Positions 55,430 through 63,860 of a stretch of 64,000 bases of DNA are shown piece by piece; position 1 is the first letter of the stretch, and each line of letters starts with the position of its first letter. Made by a program: the position numbers and the translations under genes. Where the stretch lies: NCBI GenBank assembly GCA_964470865.1, contig CAYYFR010000007.1:9531-73530 (forward strand). Reading direction: 5' to 3'. This DNA comes from JAEUOS01 sp964470865 (GTDB lineage Bacteria > Pseudomonadota > Gammaproteobacteria > Burkholderiales > JAEUOS01). The notes under the pieces are model-generated. The model made no database searches, was not told the DNA's origin, and saw nothing but the letters and a program-made list of their open reading frames with translations.

Positions 55430-55658
55430 CGGTTGCGCAAGTCGTCGGCAGAGTTCGATGCTCTTGCCAAGCGCGCTTGCCCATACCAACTTCGCATCAC
55501 CGGCAGACTTCATGACCGCGGGGATACGTCTTCACTTGTTCGGAGCCCGGCTGGGGTATTCGCGCGAGCCAGGCCGCCTGTCCGCGCAAGCTGGTGTCGT
55601 TCTGGAAAGCAGGCCGGTTTGAGGTATTCTCGTCAGTCAAATTTCGAAAAATGGCAAT

Positions 55659-56450
55659 ATGCCTTCATCGTGCATTCTTCTATCGACCACCGACGGCGTG
55701 GCCGAAGTAACCTTGAATCGGCCGGACAAGCTCAACAGTTTCACGCGCGCCATGCACGCCGAACTGCGCGCAGCACTGGCCTCGATTCGCAATGACACTT
55801 CGGTTCGCGCAATCCTGCTTACCGGTGCCGGGCGCGGGTTTTGCGCGGGCCAGGATCTGGACGACGTAATCGATCCGGCGACCGGCAAGCCCGGCACGGT
55901 CAGCAAGACACTGTTGCAAGACTACAACCCGCTGATCCGTGCCTTGCAGGAAAGTCTCTTGCCGGTGGTTTGTGCGGTCAACGGCGTGGCAGCCGGTGCT
56001 GGGGCGAACATCGCATTGGCGTGCGATGTGGTTCTGGCGGCACGCTCGGCGGTGTTTCTGCAGGCCTTTGCGAAAATCGGGTTGGTCCCCGATGCCGGCG
56101 GCAGCTATTTTCTGCCGCGCCTGGTTGGCATGGCCCGCGCAAAGGGCCTCGCAATGCTGGCTGACAAGTTGCCGGCGGAAACCGCCCTGCAGTGGGGCCT
56201 GATCTGGCAAGTGGTTGACGACGACCACCTGATGGAGGAAGCGCGACTACTGGCACGACGTCTGGCGGCACAGCCCACCCTGGCGCTCGGCCTGATCAAG
56301 CGTGAATTTCATGCTTCGAGCGGAAACTCGCTGGCCGATCAACTGGCGCTGGAGGCCGACTTGCAAGCCACGGCAGCGCAGTCGCACGACTACCACGAAG
56401 GCGTCGCCGCGTTTCTGGCCAAACGCAAGCCGGTATTCGAGGGGCGATAG
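55659..56450 (+). CDS. paaG: Enoyl-CoA hydratase/isomerase, PaaG-like
   Basis: A 263-residue crotonase-fold protein that isomerises ring-1,2-epoxyphenylacetyl-CoA to the oxepin in aerobic phenylacetate breakdown. GAGRGFCAGQDLDDV near 65 forms part of the oxyanion hole and VPDAGGSYFLPRLVG near 140 contains the PaaG-type catalytic region. It is paired with paaI two bases downstream, which supports the assignment over a general enoyl-CoA hydratase. No other paa genes lie in the window. Confidence 0.8.
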   Translation: MPSSCILLSTTDGVAEVTLNRPDKLNSFTRAMHAELRAALASIRNDTSVRAILLTGAGRGFCAGQDLDDVIDPATGKPGTVSKTLLQDYNPLIRALQESLLPVVCAVNGVAAGAGANIALACDVVLAARSAVFLQAFAKIGLVPDAGGSYFLPRLVGMARAKGLAMLADKLPAETALQWGLIWQVVDDDHLMEEARLLARRLAAQPTLALGLIKREFHASSGNSLADQLALEADLQATAAQSHDYHEGVAAFLAKRKPVFEGR

Positions 56451-56452
56451 GA

Positions 56453-56884
56453 ATGGACATCAAGGCTGTCGAACTCGCCCGGCGCGCGGCGGACGCGATG
56501 TACGGAACCGATATCTGCAGTAAATGGCTCGGCATGACCCTGGAGGAGGTGCGCCCCGGCTATGCGCGCATGCGCATGCCGGTTCGACCTGAATTCCTCA
56601 ACGGCCTGGGCATCTGCCACGGCGGACTCATGTTCACCCTGGCGGATTCGACCTTCGCTTTCGCCTGCAACAGCTACAACATCCCGGCAGTCGCATCCGG
56701 ATGCGCGATCGAATTTCTCAAATCCGTCAGAGGAGGGGACGTGCTGGTGGCTGAGGGCCAGGAACAAACCTTGTCAGGAAGACACGGGGTGTACGACATC
56801 AAGGTCACCAATTCGGGAGGTGAGGTAGTGGCCATGTTTCGCGGAAAATCGGCGCAATTGAAGGGTGAAATCGTCACCGCGTAA
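56453..56884 (+). CDS. paaI: PaaI family hydroxyphenylacetyl-CoA thioesterase
   Basis: A 143-residue hotdog thioesterase. FLNGLGICHGGLMFTLADST near residue 45 carries the NGxGxxHGG and the catalytic Asp of PaaI, and GRHGVYDIKVTNSGGEVVA ends the sheet. PaaI removes dead-end CoA esters in phenylacetate catabolism. It starts two bases after paaG stops. Downstream is a 152-bp gap and then a gene on the other strand, so the unit ends here. Confidence 0.85.
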   Translation: MDIKAVELARRAADAMYGTDICSKWLGMTLEEVRPGYARMRMPVRPEFLNGLGICHGGLMFTLADSTFAFACNSYNIPAVASGCAIEFLKSVRGGDVLVAEGQEQTLSGRHGVYDIKVTNSGGEVVAMFRGKSAQLKGEIVTA

Positions 56885-57036
56885 GTGCAGAGGAAAGCCG
56901 TGCGCAACTGCTTGCCCGCCGTGCGACGGCATCCGTAGCACTTTCCAGGAGTTGGGACTTGTCACTTCACAGCACTGCCCCAGGTGTCCCTCCGGACCAC
57001 CCGCTTAGGTCATCTTGCTGTGCGCGAGGGCAGCCC

Positions 57037-58020
57037 TCAGAATTTTTTGAATATCGTGGCTGCGGCCAGTCCGAGATTACCAAGACTGGTGTGACAGTAA
57101 ACGCCCGAGCGCCGCATGCCCATTACCCTGCCGGCAAGACCTTGCTGACGCGCGCGCTCAAATTCCTCCAGCACAGCTTGATTCGCCGATGTCAGGCGAT
57201 GGCGAATCCGCTGCAGGGCAGCGAGATTGCGCCCGTTCATGCTTCTGAAACGGCCTGCCAACAGTTTGCGGGCACGCTGGGCCCTCCCGGACAGACTCGC
57301 GTTCGACCCCACCAGGTTGGCGCCATGCTGCCGGTACCCCACCTTCGGCTGCGGGTCATAAAAGACGTTGCCGCCACATCCGGTGACCACCATGTATGCC
57401 CACCAGTCGTGCGTCTGTACGTCGATGTCGCTACCTGCTTCCATCAACAGGGCGCGAGCCGCCGCGTTATACATCATCGTGTTGCCGCCGGCAATGCTCT
57501 GCACCAGCGCATTCCTGAAGGTGACGGGACGCTGGAACAACGGGGAATAGCCTACCGTGTTGTCGTGCTCGTCGATCAATCGCGTGCGTGCGCAATACAA
57601 CGCCGGGACACTTGCCGGCGTCTGATCCAGCCACGCAGCAGCGGTTGCCAGCTTGTCCGCATCCCACAGGTCGTCCTGGTCGGCGAAGGCGAAGTACTGG
57701 GCCTGGATCTCCGGTGCGCAAGCCAGGGAAAGGAAGTTCGCGCGAAAACCCTGCCCTGGTCCGACCCGCACAGATAACCGTTCGTCGCCCCATTTCCTCC
57801 GATACGCCCCCAGGATTTCCAAAGTCTGGTCAGTTGAGCGATCATCTGACACCCAGAGTGACCAATCGCGACGAGATTGCGCGACGATGGAGTCAAGCTG
57901 CGGGGCAAGAAACCGTTGGCCCTGATGTGTGCAAAGCAGGATCGCGATACCGGTACATGACAACCGTGCCAAGGTATCGTTGAGCGCTGGAGCGACAGTT
58001 GACGGGTTTGTCATGACCAT
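57037..58020 (-). CDS. Family 2 glycosyltransferase
   Basis: A 327-residue GT-A enzyme: AILLCTHQGQRFLAPQLDSI near residue 23, WVSDDRSTDQTLEIL near 53 and FADQDDLWDADKL near 97 (the DxD-type metal site) match rhamnosyltransferase-like GT2 proteins, which add sugars to O-antigen or exopolysaccharide. HDWWAYMVVTGCGG near 190 is the acceptor-domain signature. No membrane segment is strong. ATG 58020 or 58014 may be used. It is divergent from the FecR-domain gene. Confidence 0.85.
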   Translation of the reverse strand: MVMTNPSTVAPALNDTLARLSCTGIAILLCTHQGQRFLAPQLDSIVAQSRRDWSLWVSDDRSTDQTLEILGAYRRKWGDERLSVRVGPGQGFRANFLSLACAPEIQAQYFAFADQDDLWDADKLATAAAWLDQTPASVPALYCARTRLIDEHDNTVGYSPLFQRPVTFRNALVQSIAGGNTMMYNAAARALLMEAGSDIDVQTHDWWAYMVVTGCGGNVFYDPQPKVGYRQHGANLVGSNASLSGRAQRARKLLAGRFRSMNGRNLAALQRIRHRLTSANQAVLEEFERARQQGLAGRVMGMRRSGVYCHTSLGNLGLAAATIFKKF

Positions 58021-58155
58021 CGGATTTTGACGTGTTGCAGTAGCATAATCAAGCGTTGGTGCAAACGTGGTGTTTACGGCACTATTGCCACGCGTACACC
58101 CATTGCGGTCTGGCCCGATCTTGCGATTTGGAATGGCCCTGCACAAGGAGCAAAA

Positions 58156-58854
58156 ATGAAACCGACAACATCCGCTGTTCTGATGGCAATTGCAGCGACC
58201 CTGCTTTTCGTGAATCCAGCAACCAGCGTTGCGCAAGACGCGGGCTCAATCCAGCAAGTCTCTGGCAGCGTAAGCATTGTTGGCGCCGACAGGACGACCC
58301 GCAAAGCCGGCCAACGCGACAGGATTCAGTCAGGCGACACCATCACGACCGACGCGCGCAGCGAAGCACTTGTCAAGATGGCGGATGACTCGACCGTGGT
58401 ATTGCGACCCAACACCCAATTCCAGTTTACCGACTTCAAGTTTGAACAAAAATCTACCGACACGTCGATCGTCTCGATTCTCCGCGGCACCGCGCGCCTG
58501 GTTTCAGGGCTGATTGGCAAGAATTCGCCATCACGGGTCGCGGTGCGTGCCAACACTGCAACGATCGGCATTCGCGGTACCGACTTCGAAGTTTCCGTGA
58601 TCGCCGAAGATACCAACGACATTCGTGCCGGCGTCTACAACTACGTGCATGACGGCGCCACCAACGTGCAGATCGCCAGTGGCCAGACCCTCGACGTGCG
58701 CAAACAGCAAACCGCTTTCGCACCGCAAACTCCAAGACCCGGGGAAGATGCTTTGCAGCTGCTTCGCGAAACCCCGATCTTCTTGCAGCAAGGCGGCGGT
58801 CTCGACGCACTGATTCAGTCGATCATCATCATGCCGCCGGTAATGTTCCGTTAG
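58156..58854 (+). CDS. Exported FecR-domain protein
   Basis: A 232-residue protein with a signal peptide (AVLMAIAATLLFVNPATSVAQ). FecR features: GSIQQVSGSVSIVG, RIQSGDTITTDARSEALVKM, LRPNTQFQFTDFKFE and TATIGIRGTDFEVS near 138. The C-terminus is hydrophobic (ALIQSIIIMPPVMF). AAGGAG precedes ATG 58156. No sigma factor gene is adjacent, so it is a stand-alone FecR protein, as is the one at 5383. Confidence 0.85.
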   Translation: MKPTTSAVLMAIAATLLFVNPATSVAQDAGSIQQVSGSVSIVGADRTTRKAGQRDRIQSGDTITTDARSEALVKMADDSTVVLRPNTQFQFTDFKFEQKSTDTSIVSILRGTARLVSGLIGKNSPSRVAVRANTATIGIRGTDFEVSVIAEDTNDIRAGVYNYVHDGATNVQIASGQTLDVRKQQTAFAPQTPRPGEDALQLLRETPIFLQQGGGLDALIQSIIIMPPVMFR

Positions 58855-58891
58855 GCCAAACGGATCGGGCATCCGGCTACGGCCTGCGGCG

Positions 58892-59737
58892 TTACTGCCG
58901 CAAACAAGATTGCTCGCGCAAAAAAGCCCAATCTCTCTGCCAGCAACACTGGTGATCAAACTCGATCCGGTCGATCACGCGCGCAGCAGGCACAGACGCC
59001 AGAAACCTGCTTGCACTTGGTGGCGGCACAGCCTGATCCGCCATGCCCCTGAAGTGGGTCTGAGGGAGATCCTTCAAACGCGCGGCAACATCTGCCGGAT
59101 TCAGCGATTGGCGTAGTCGGGAAACCCCAATGCTGTCAGCCCACGCCGCTATGTCAAGCGGAGCTGCTACGGTGACCAGACACTTCACGTCGTCACGGCG
59201 CCCCGCCACCAGGGCTGCCATGGCGCCTCCGCCCGAGTATCCGACCAAACTGACGTCCGAGGCATGTGAAAGGAGCTTGAGCGTCTCCACGGCCGACGAT
59301 GTGGCAGCTACTGCGTCTTCCCGGAATCGTCCACCCGTCCAGAATTCCGGATCGCAGTTTGCCAATTGGTTTTCCGGAAGGTATTGGCACGGACGGGACA
59401 AGTAGGCCACGGCAGGCCCTGGGTCGGCTGCGGCGAGCGAAATGACGAGTGGCTTTAGCGGGGTCGGGTCGGCTGGCGGCTCGTCCGGCCATGGCCAGGG
59501 CGCCCCATCACTTTCGATGTACACGATCAGACGCTTGGCCGACTTGTCGGTTGGCAGCTTGTGAAACGCCCTCAACTTAAGATCCGTTAGCTCGATGGGC
59601 GTAAAACCTGCGGCAAGAGCAATGTTACCCGCACGCTCTGCTGGCGACTGGACCAAGGCGCAGCCTGCCAAAAAACAAACTGCCCAAGCGGAGATAATCC
59701 GGCCGGGCAGTCGAGATGTGAAAAGCCGGGACTGCAT
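58892..59737 (-). CDS. Alpha/beta-hydrolase-like lipoprotein
   Basis: A 281-residue lipoprotein: leader IISAWAVCFLAGC with Cys near residue 26. The core has VSLVGYSGGGAMAALVAG near 165, a GxSxG-type nucleophile elbow, and RVIDRIEFDHQCCW near 255 with a His that could complete a triad. RLIVYIESDGAPWPWPDEPP precedes it. So it is an esterase- or lipase-like outer-membrane lipoprotein of unknown substrate. ATG 59737 is used; GTG lies one codon upstream. The start lies inside an inverted repeat. Confidence 0.75.
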   Translation of the reverse strand: MQSRLFTSRLPGRIISAWAVCFLAGCALVQSPAERAGNIALAAGFTPIELTDLKLRAFHKLPTDKSAKRLIVYIESDGAPWPWPDEPPADPTPLKPLVISLAAADPGPAVAYLSRPCQYLPENQLANCDPEFWTGGRFREDAVAATSSAVETLKLLSHASDVSLVGYSGGGAMAALVAGRRDDVKCLVTVAAPLDIAAWADSIGVSRLRQSLNPADVAARLKDLPQTHFRGMADQAVPPPSASRFLASVPAARVIDRIEFDHQCCWQRDWAFLREQSCLRQ

Positions 59738-59748
59738 CACCCGGCCGG
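59699..59748. repeat. Inverted repeat over the lipoprotein gene start
   Basis: CCGGCCGGG at 59699-59707 pairs with CCCGGCCGG at 59740-59748, and CAGTC at 59708-59712 with GACTG at 59730-59734. The hairpin lies 13 bases after the autotransporter stop (minus) and contains the start codon of the lipoprotein gene, so it could both attenuate read-through and restrict translation. Confidence 0.6.
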
Positions 59749-59760
59749 AAAAACCCGTTC

Positions 59761-60822
59761 TTAGAACCTCACGCCCAAGTTAAAGAGCAACTGGTTGTTC
59801 TTGACTTCAGAGCGGCTCTGCTCGGAAGAATACTGCACCCCACCGTACAGTGACCCACCCGACGAAAACCGCAAGCCGATCGTCGGAACCCAGGCATCAC
59901 GATCATTCGCTGCACTCTGGCCGAGAACCTGTTGTTGATCAGGACGGCGAATGTCATACACGTACGTCAGGCCCACGTACGGTGTAACGTTGTTGATTCT
60001 GTAAGCGGCCTGACCACCAAACCGGAACTGTTGAATATCAACCGAGCCACCAGGCACAAAGGTGCCGTTAGAGAGCGTATATGCTCCGAGCCTATCGGAT
60101 ACCGAGAGGAACGCACCACGTCCGCTGAGCTGCCAGTTTCCAATAGTCTCGCGGTAAGTCAAGCCTATGCTTCCAATGGTCCTGTCCGCCGTGAACGAGC
60201 CGGCTAGGTTTCCAGAATTCGAATCAATCTTGGTCCGACCCACGCCCAACGTTGCGTCCAGCGCAAGGTTCCGCGTCAAAGGCACGCCCAAGTACGGAGA
60301 AATGGTCCAGCCGGAACCCTTCAAGGTGCCGGTTGCGCTAATGCGGGGGTCGAAGTTGAGCGCGATATCGCTGCGATCACCCGCTATCGCAACGCCCACG
60401 ATCATGCGATTGGCCAGCCTGTAGTCCACGCCCACCATCCCCACGTTGATCGTCCCGGAAGACTGCAAGGGCTGGAATGAATAACCGACCTTGTTTTGTG
60501 AGAACGCCCCCCAGGCATTCCAAGCTGCGCCGCCAGGGGCGCCAGCGGCGCCAGTGTCTCCATGCCCTGTCAAGGCGAAGCGGCGGGCATTTCCGAGCGA
60601 CCCCGAGGCAGAGCCGCCCGGCCCGCCAACAAAATTGCCGACGTTAGCTGCCAGTATGCTGGCTTGATCGGCCGCGAATCGCGTACTAGTCTCCGCGAAT
60701 GCCTGCTGTTCGCTGGCCCCTTTGGGCGGGGTAGTGGTAGTTTGGGCACCCGCCAGTCCGCAAATCGCAAACGTCGCCGTACCCAAAGTCAACTTGGCGC
60801 AGCGTTTCAGTGCAATCTTCAT
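59761..60822 (-). CDS. Autotransporter-type outer-membrane beta-barrel protein
   Basis: A 353-residue protein with a signal peptide (TFAICGLAGAQ), a short Ala/Gly-rich passenger or linker (about 25-95) and a barrel of alternating amphipathic strands (WNAWGAFSQNKVGYSF, NVGMVGVDYRLANRMIVGVA, WTISPYLGVPLTRNLALDAT, PYVGLTYVYD) ending in Phe (LLFNLGVRF), as outer-membrane proteins do. It resembles the C-terminal autotransporter domain; the passenger is very short. It precedes the hydrolase lipoprotein gene on the same strand. Confidence 0.8.
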   Translation of the reverse strand: MKIALKRCAKLTLGTATFAICGLAGAQTTTTPPKGASEQQAFAETSTRFAADQASILAANVGNFVGGPGGSASGSLGNARRFALTGHGDTGAAGAPGGAAWNAWGAFSQNKVGYSFQPLQSSGTINVGMVGVDYRLANRMIVGVAIAGDRSDIALNFDPRISATGTLKGSGWTISPYLGVPLTRNLALDATLGVGRTKIDSNSGNLAGSFTADRTIGSIGLTYRETIGNWQLSGRGAFLSVSDRLGAYTLSNGTFVPGGSVDIQQFRFGGQAAYRINNVTPYVGLTYVYDIRRPDQQQVLGQSAANDRDAWVPTIGLRFSSGGSLYGGVQYSSEQSRSEVKNNQLLFNLGVRF

Positions 60823-60981
60823 TTCATCCCCTGGTATAGACGAAAATCTCTATGGATCGGAAGCGCCTGAGCAGCAACTCCGCAAAAACCACGGCAAGTT
60901 CCTGCATCTCTATACATCGATGGTACCTGAAAATACACCAACAAAAAACCAAAAATGCGGGCAGGGCTTGATGATATAGAG

Positions 60982-63723
60982 CTATTGTTGCGTTTTTGCC
61001 ACAACTTGCACTGCCGCCAAGGCCTCAGGGCTCAAGCGTCGCGCAGCACGCTCGGCCGTGGTCGTCGCTTCTTCCAGGTGACCAAAGCGCCTCGCCATCA
61101 ATATCCGCTCTATGTATGCCTCCGGTTCGTCTGGAATGATCGATTCCATCGTATCAAGAAGGCGGTAACCCTCTTCCGGAAAACCGCCGTCAAATTTCAG
61201 TTGCGCCCAGTTTCGATAAATCACCGGCTGAACCGGAAACATTTGCGCAGCCTTTCCAAACAATTTGTCCGCCTCCTGTTCAGCGCTTTCACCGCCCACT
61301 CGATCATGGTCTCGCACCAGTTTCAAGGCACGAACCTGCAGCACGTTCGCCAGCGAGATCAAGGGCCATGGATTGTCCGGCCCCAGGCGAACGGCGTCGC
61401 GCGCTGCCGCTTCGGCCAACCCGAGCCTGCGTTTGAATTCGTCATGCCGATCGGCACGCAGGCCTCCGGGTTCCAAAGCCGCCAGCGCTTGTCCTAACTG
61501 GCTGCGAATTTCCATGCGCCGGTACTGCCATTCGTACGGCTGGGATGCGACAGCGACAGCGATTAGCTGATCGCCGGTCAACTGTTCACGCACAATCGCC
61601 CAGCGTGAACTTGTCGCAGCGATGTCCGCAACCTGCGCCTTCCACGCAACAAAAAAGGTCAGGCAACCAAGCAGGACACTTCCCGATGCGGCAACGATGC
61701 GGGCAGGCGCGATGCGCACACTGGCAAGACCGGAACCGCGCGGTCCGGAAAAAGCCAACACAAAACACAGCAATGCGATGAATGCGGGCCCGAATGCAAC
61801 CAGGGCTGCGACCCTTGTCACGTCACCAGGCCCATAGCCCGCATCGACGCTGATGCGGAATAGCAGATGGACAGCGGAATACATCAAGCAAGGCCAGAAG
61901 ATCGCAAACACACGCGTCCAGGATCGAACTTTGAAAGAGCGGTACCCGTCGCAAAACACTATCGCAAACGCCACCAGCGCAAGGACGCCGAGCGGAATCA
62001 GGCGCAATTCAACCGCCGGTATCGCCTCGGCGGCTCGGTCGGTCCCCAGCACAGGCAAGAAACTTGCACAAGCTGCGGTAAATGCACATGCCAAACCCCA
62101 ATCGACAAGGCGTCCGTGCTCCTTTGGCAAACTTCCGTCGTCACCGATGCGCGCGGATTCGACATGGCCAAGCACCCCAAGAATAAGGGCCGCGAACGCG
62201 AACGACACAATCCGCGAGGTAAGCAACGGAATATTGATCTGTGCGTCGATCCAGAACACCAGCAGGGATACAGTCAAGCCTGCAACTAGAATCCAATCTT
62301 CGCGTCGCCCGGTCGGCAAGGCTTGCTCGATGTGCCTGCCCGCAGCGCCCCAGGCAGCGATTCCCAGGAACAGCATCCAGCCGGCGCCAATGCCCAGGCA
62401 TGCCGCCGGTACCGTCGCGTACGGAAACCCAAGCACGGAAGCCAGCGCGCCGCCCGTGACGGCAGACGCCGATGTCAGCATGACGAACGGTCGCCACGCG
62501 ACCCGCGCGGCCGCTCCGAACATTCCTCGAGCTGCAACGAAAACGACGGCACAAAAAAATCCGAGGTAGGCCAGCCAGCCAACAAGACCGAAGTTCAGGC
62601 CGATGTCCAAGGCGTCGGCGTGCAATCTGTCGAAAAAAGCCACCGTCCGATAATCTTCCGAACGGATGACTGAGCGGGGAATATGGACGTAGTAGTGCAG
62701 ATAGGCGGATTCGGGACCAAAACCGAACAATTGACGTGCCGGCGCGGACGCAGCAAACGTCTCCGCGCCGGCCTCCCAGATCCCGAGACGCGCGAGGATA
62801 CTGCGCGACGCCAGGCTTGTCGACGCGCCTGCATCGCGACCGATGTCGAAAACCATGCGGCCGAGGAACGGCACGGTTTGCGCCCATGAGCGCGCGGGTG
62901 GTAATACGTTAATCGCGACAAGAACCAACAGGCCGGCGACAACCGGACCAGCCGAGGCGATGAACCACGATCGCCGTCGTGCGAGCGCCGCCCAGAACAT
63001 GCCGAGCATGGTCAAACCGGCCAGACAAGCAAGCAGCGGTCCGCGCGTTTGTGTGACCCAGAGCCCTGCGACTTGCAACCCCAGCACGGCAGCCCAAGGC
63101 AAGACGTCGGGAAAGCGTGATTTTGATTGCAAGACGCGCGCGATCGAAACGGGAATCATGAGGCTCAGATACTCTGCGAGCTGGACCGGATTTCCTTGCG
63201 TTCCGTTGGCGCGCGACGGGTCGCGGCCGACGATGTCATAGAAATCCAGATTAAAGCTCTGCTGCAATGCATAGCACGCAGGGATCACGGACCCGAGAAT
63301 CATGGCGTCGACAAATCCTTGCGCCAAACCGGTGTTTCTGGTCCAGGCCAGCAGCGCAAAAAAGATCGCAGCGTAAGAAATCCAGGCCACCAGCCCCTCG
63401 AGGCGAAAAAAACCGCCAAAAAGAGCCTCGGTCGGCAGTGCCGAGGTCGCCGTGGATGCACCGGCGACGCAAACGAAGACTCCAAGCGCAATCGCGGCGA
63501 CCAGCGTCGGCACGCTGCTGCGTAAAAGGCCGCGCCAGCACAACGTCACAATCGCTGCGGCCAACGCCAACATCGCCAGTGGAACTGCAACCATCAACTT
63601 GGGAATCTCGTGCCCACGATCCATAACGGCGGTCATCATGGTGGGCGACGCGGTTACCGTGGCAACCAACGCCAGGGTACATAGCCTCTGCCATGCACCC
63701 GCACCAACAGGGTTCACGTTCAT
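60982..63723 (-). CDS. O-antigen ligase/Wzy-type membrane protein with long C-terminal soluble domain
   Basis: A 913-residue protein. The first 700 residues hold many hydrophobic segments, with the Wzy_C/WaaL-type loop near 305-400: ARLGIWEAGAETF, QLFGFGPESAYL and ADALDIGLNFGLVGWLAYLG. The last 200 residues are soluble and helical with TPR-like character (EWQYRRMEIRSQLGQAL, LANVLQVRALKLV, YIERILMARRFGHLEEA). It may polymerise or ligate surface polysaccharide, or glycosylate protein as PglL-type enzymes do. Its ATG overlaps the small gene before it by 4 bp. Confidence 0.82.
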   Translation of the reverse strand: MNVNPVGAGAWQRLCTLALVATVTASPTMMTAVMDRGHEIPKLMVAVPLAMLALAAAIVTLCWRGLLRSSVPTLVAAIALGVFVCVAGASTATSALPTEALFGGFFRLEGLVAWISYAAIFFALLAWTRNTGLAQGFVDAMILGSVIPACYALQQSFNLDFYDIVGRDPSRANGTQGNPVQLAEYLSLMIPVSIARVLQSKSRFPDVLPWAAVLGLQVAGLWVTQTRGPLLACLAGLTMLGMFWAALARRRSWFIASAGPVVAGLLVLVAINVLPPARSWAQTVPFLGRMVFDIGRDAGASTSLASRSILARLGIWEAGAETFAASAPARQLFGFGPESAYLHYYVHIPRSVIRSEDYRTVAFFDRLHADALDIGLNFGLVGWLAYLGFFCAVVFVAARGMFGAAARVAWRPFVMLTSASAVTGGALASVLGFPYATVPAACLGIGAGWMLFLGIAAWGAAGRHIEQALPTGRREDWILVAGLTVSLLVFWIDAQINIPLLTSRIVSFAFAALILGVLGHVESARIGDDGSLPKEHGRLVDWGLACAFTAACASFLPVLGTDRAAEAIPAVELRLIPLGVLALVAFAIVFCDGYRSFKVRSWTRVFAIFWPCLMYSAVHLLFRISVDAGYGPGDVTRVAALVAFGPAFIALLCFVLAFSGPRGSGLASVRIAPARIVAASGSVLLGCLTFFVAWKAQVADIAATSSRWAIVREQLTGDQLIAVAVASQPYEWQYRRMEIRSQLGQALAALEPGGLRADRHDEFKRRLGLAEAAARDAVRLGPDNPWPLISLANVLQVRALKLVRDHDRVGGESAEQEADKLFGKAAQMFPVQPVIYRNWAQLKFDGGFPEEGYRLLDTMESIIPDEPEAYIERILMARRFGHLEEATTTAERAARRLSPEALAAVQVVAKTQQ

Positions 63724-63860
63724 CGGTCGTGCCCGTCAAAATCGCTTCGACTCCTGCAGCGCATTGCCTCGCATCCCGCCTCGCTCGAACGCTCGAGCCT
63801 GGAGTAACCACGAATGTACCCCACTGCGAAAACCACGACACTGAACAGCGTCGGGATCAT
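63720..63860 (-). CDS. 46-residue predicted membrane peptide coupled to both neighbours
   Basis: ATG 63860 lies in ATGA shared with the stop of the upstream gene, and its TGA at 63720 lies in ATGA shared with the start of the ligase-like gene. The product has a hydrophobic N-terminus (MIPTLFSVVVFAVGYIRGYS) and a charged tail (RSRSDFDGHDR). No family is recognised. Double 4-bp overlap argues that it is translated. Confidence 0.5.
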   Translation of the reverse strand: MIPTLFSVVVFAVGYIRGYSRLERSSEAGCEAMRCRSRSDFDGHDR

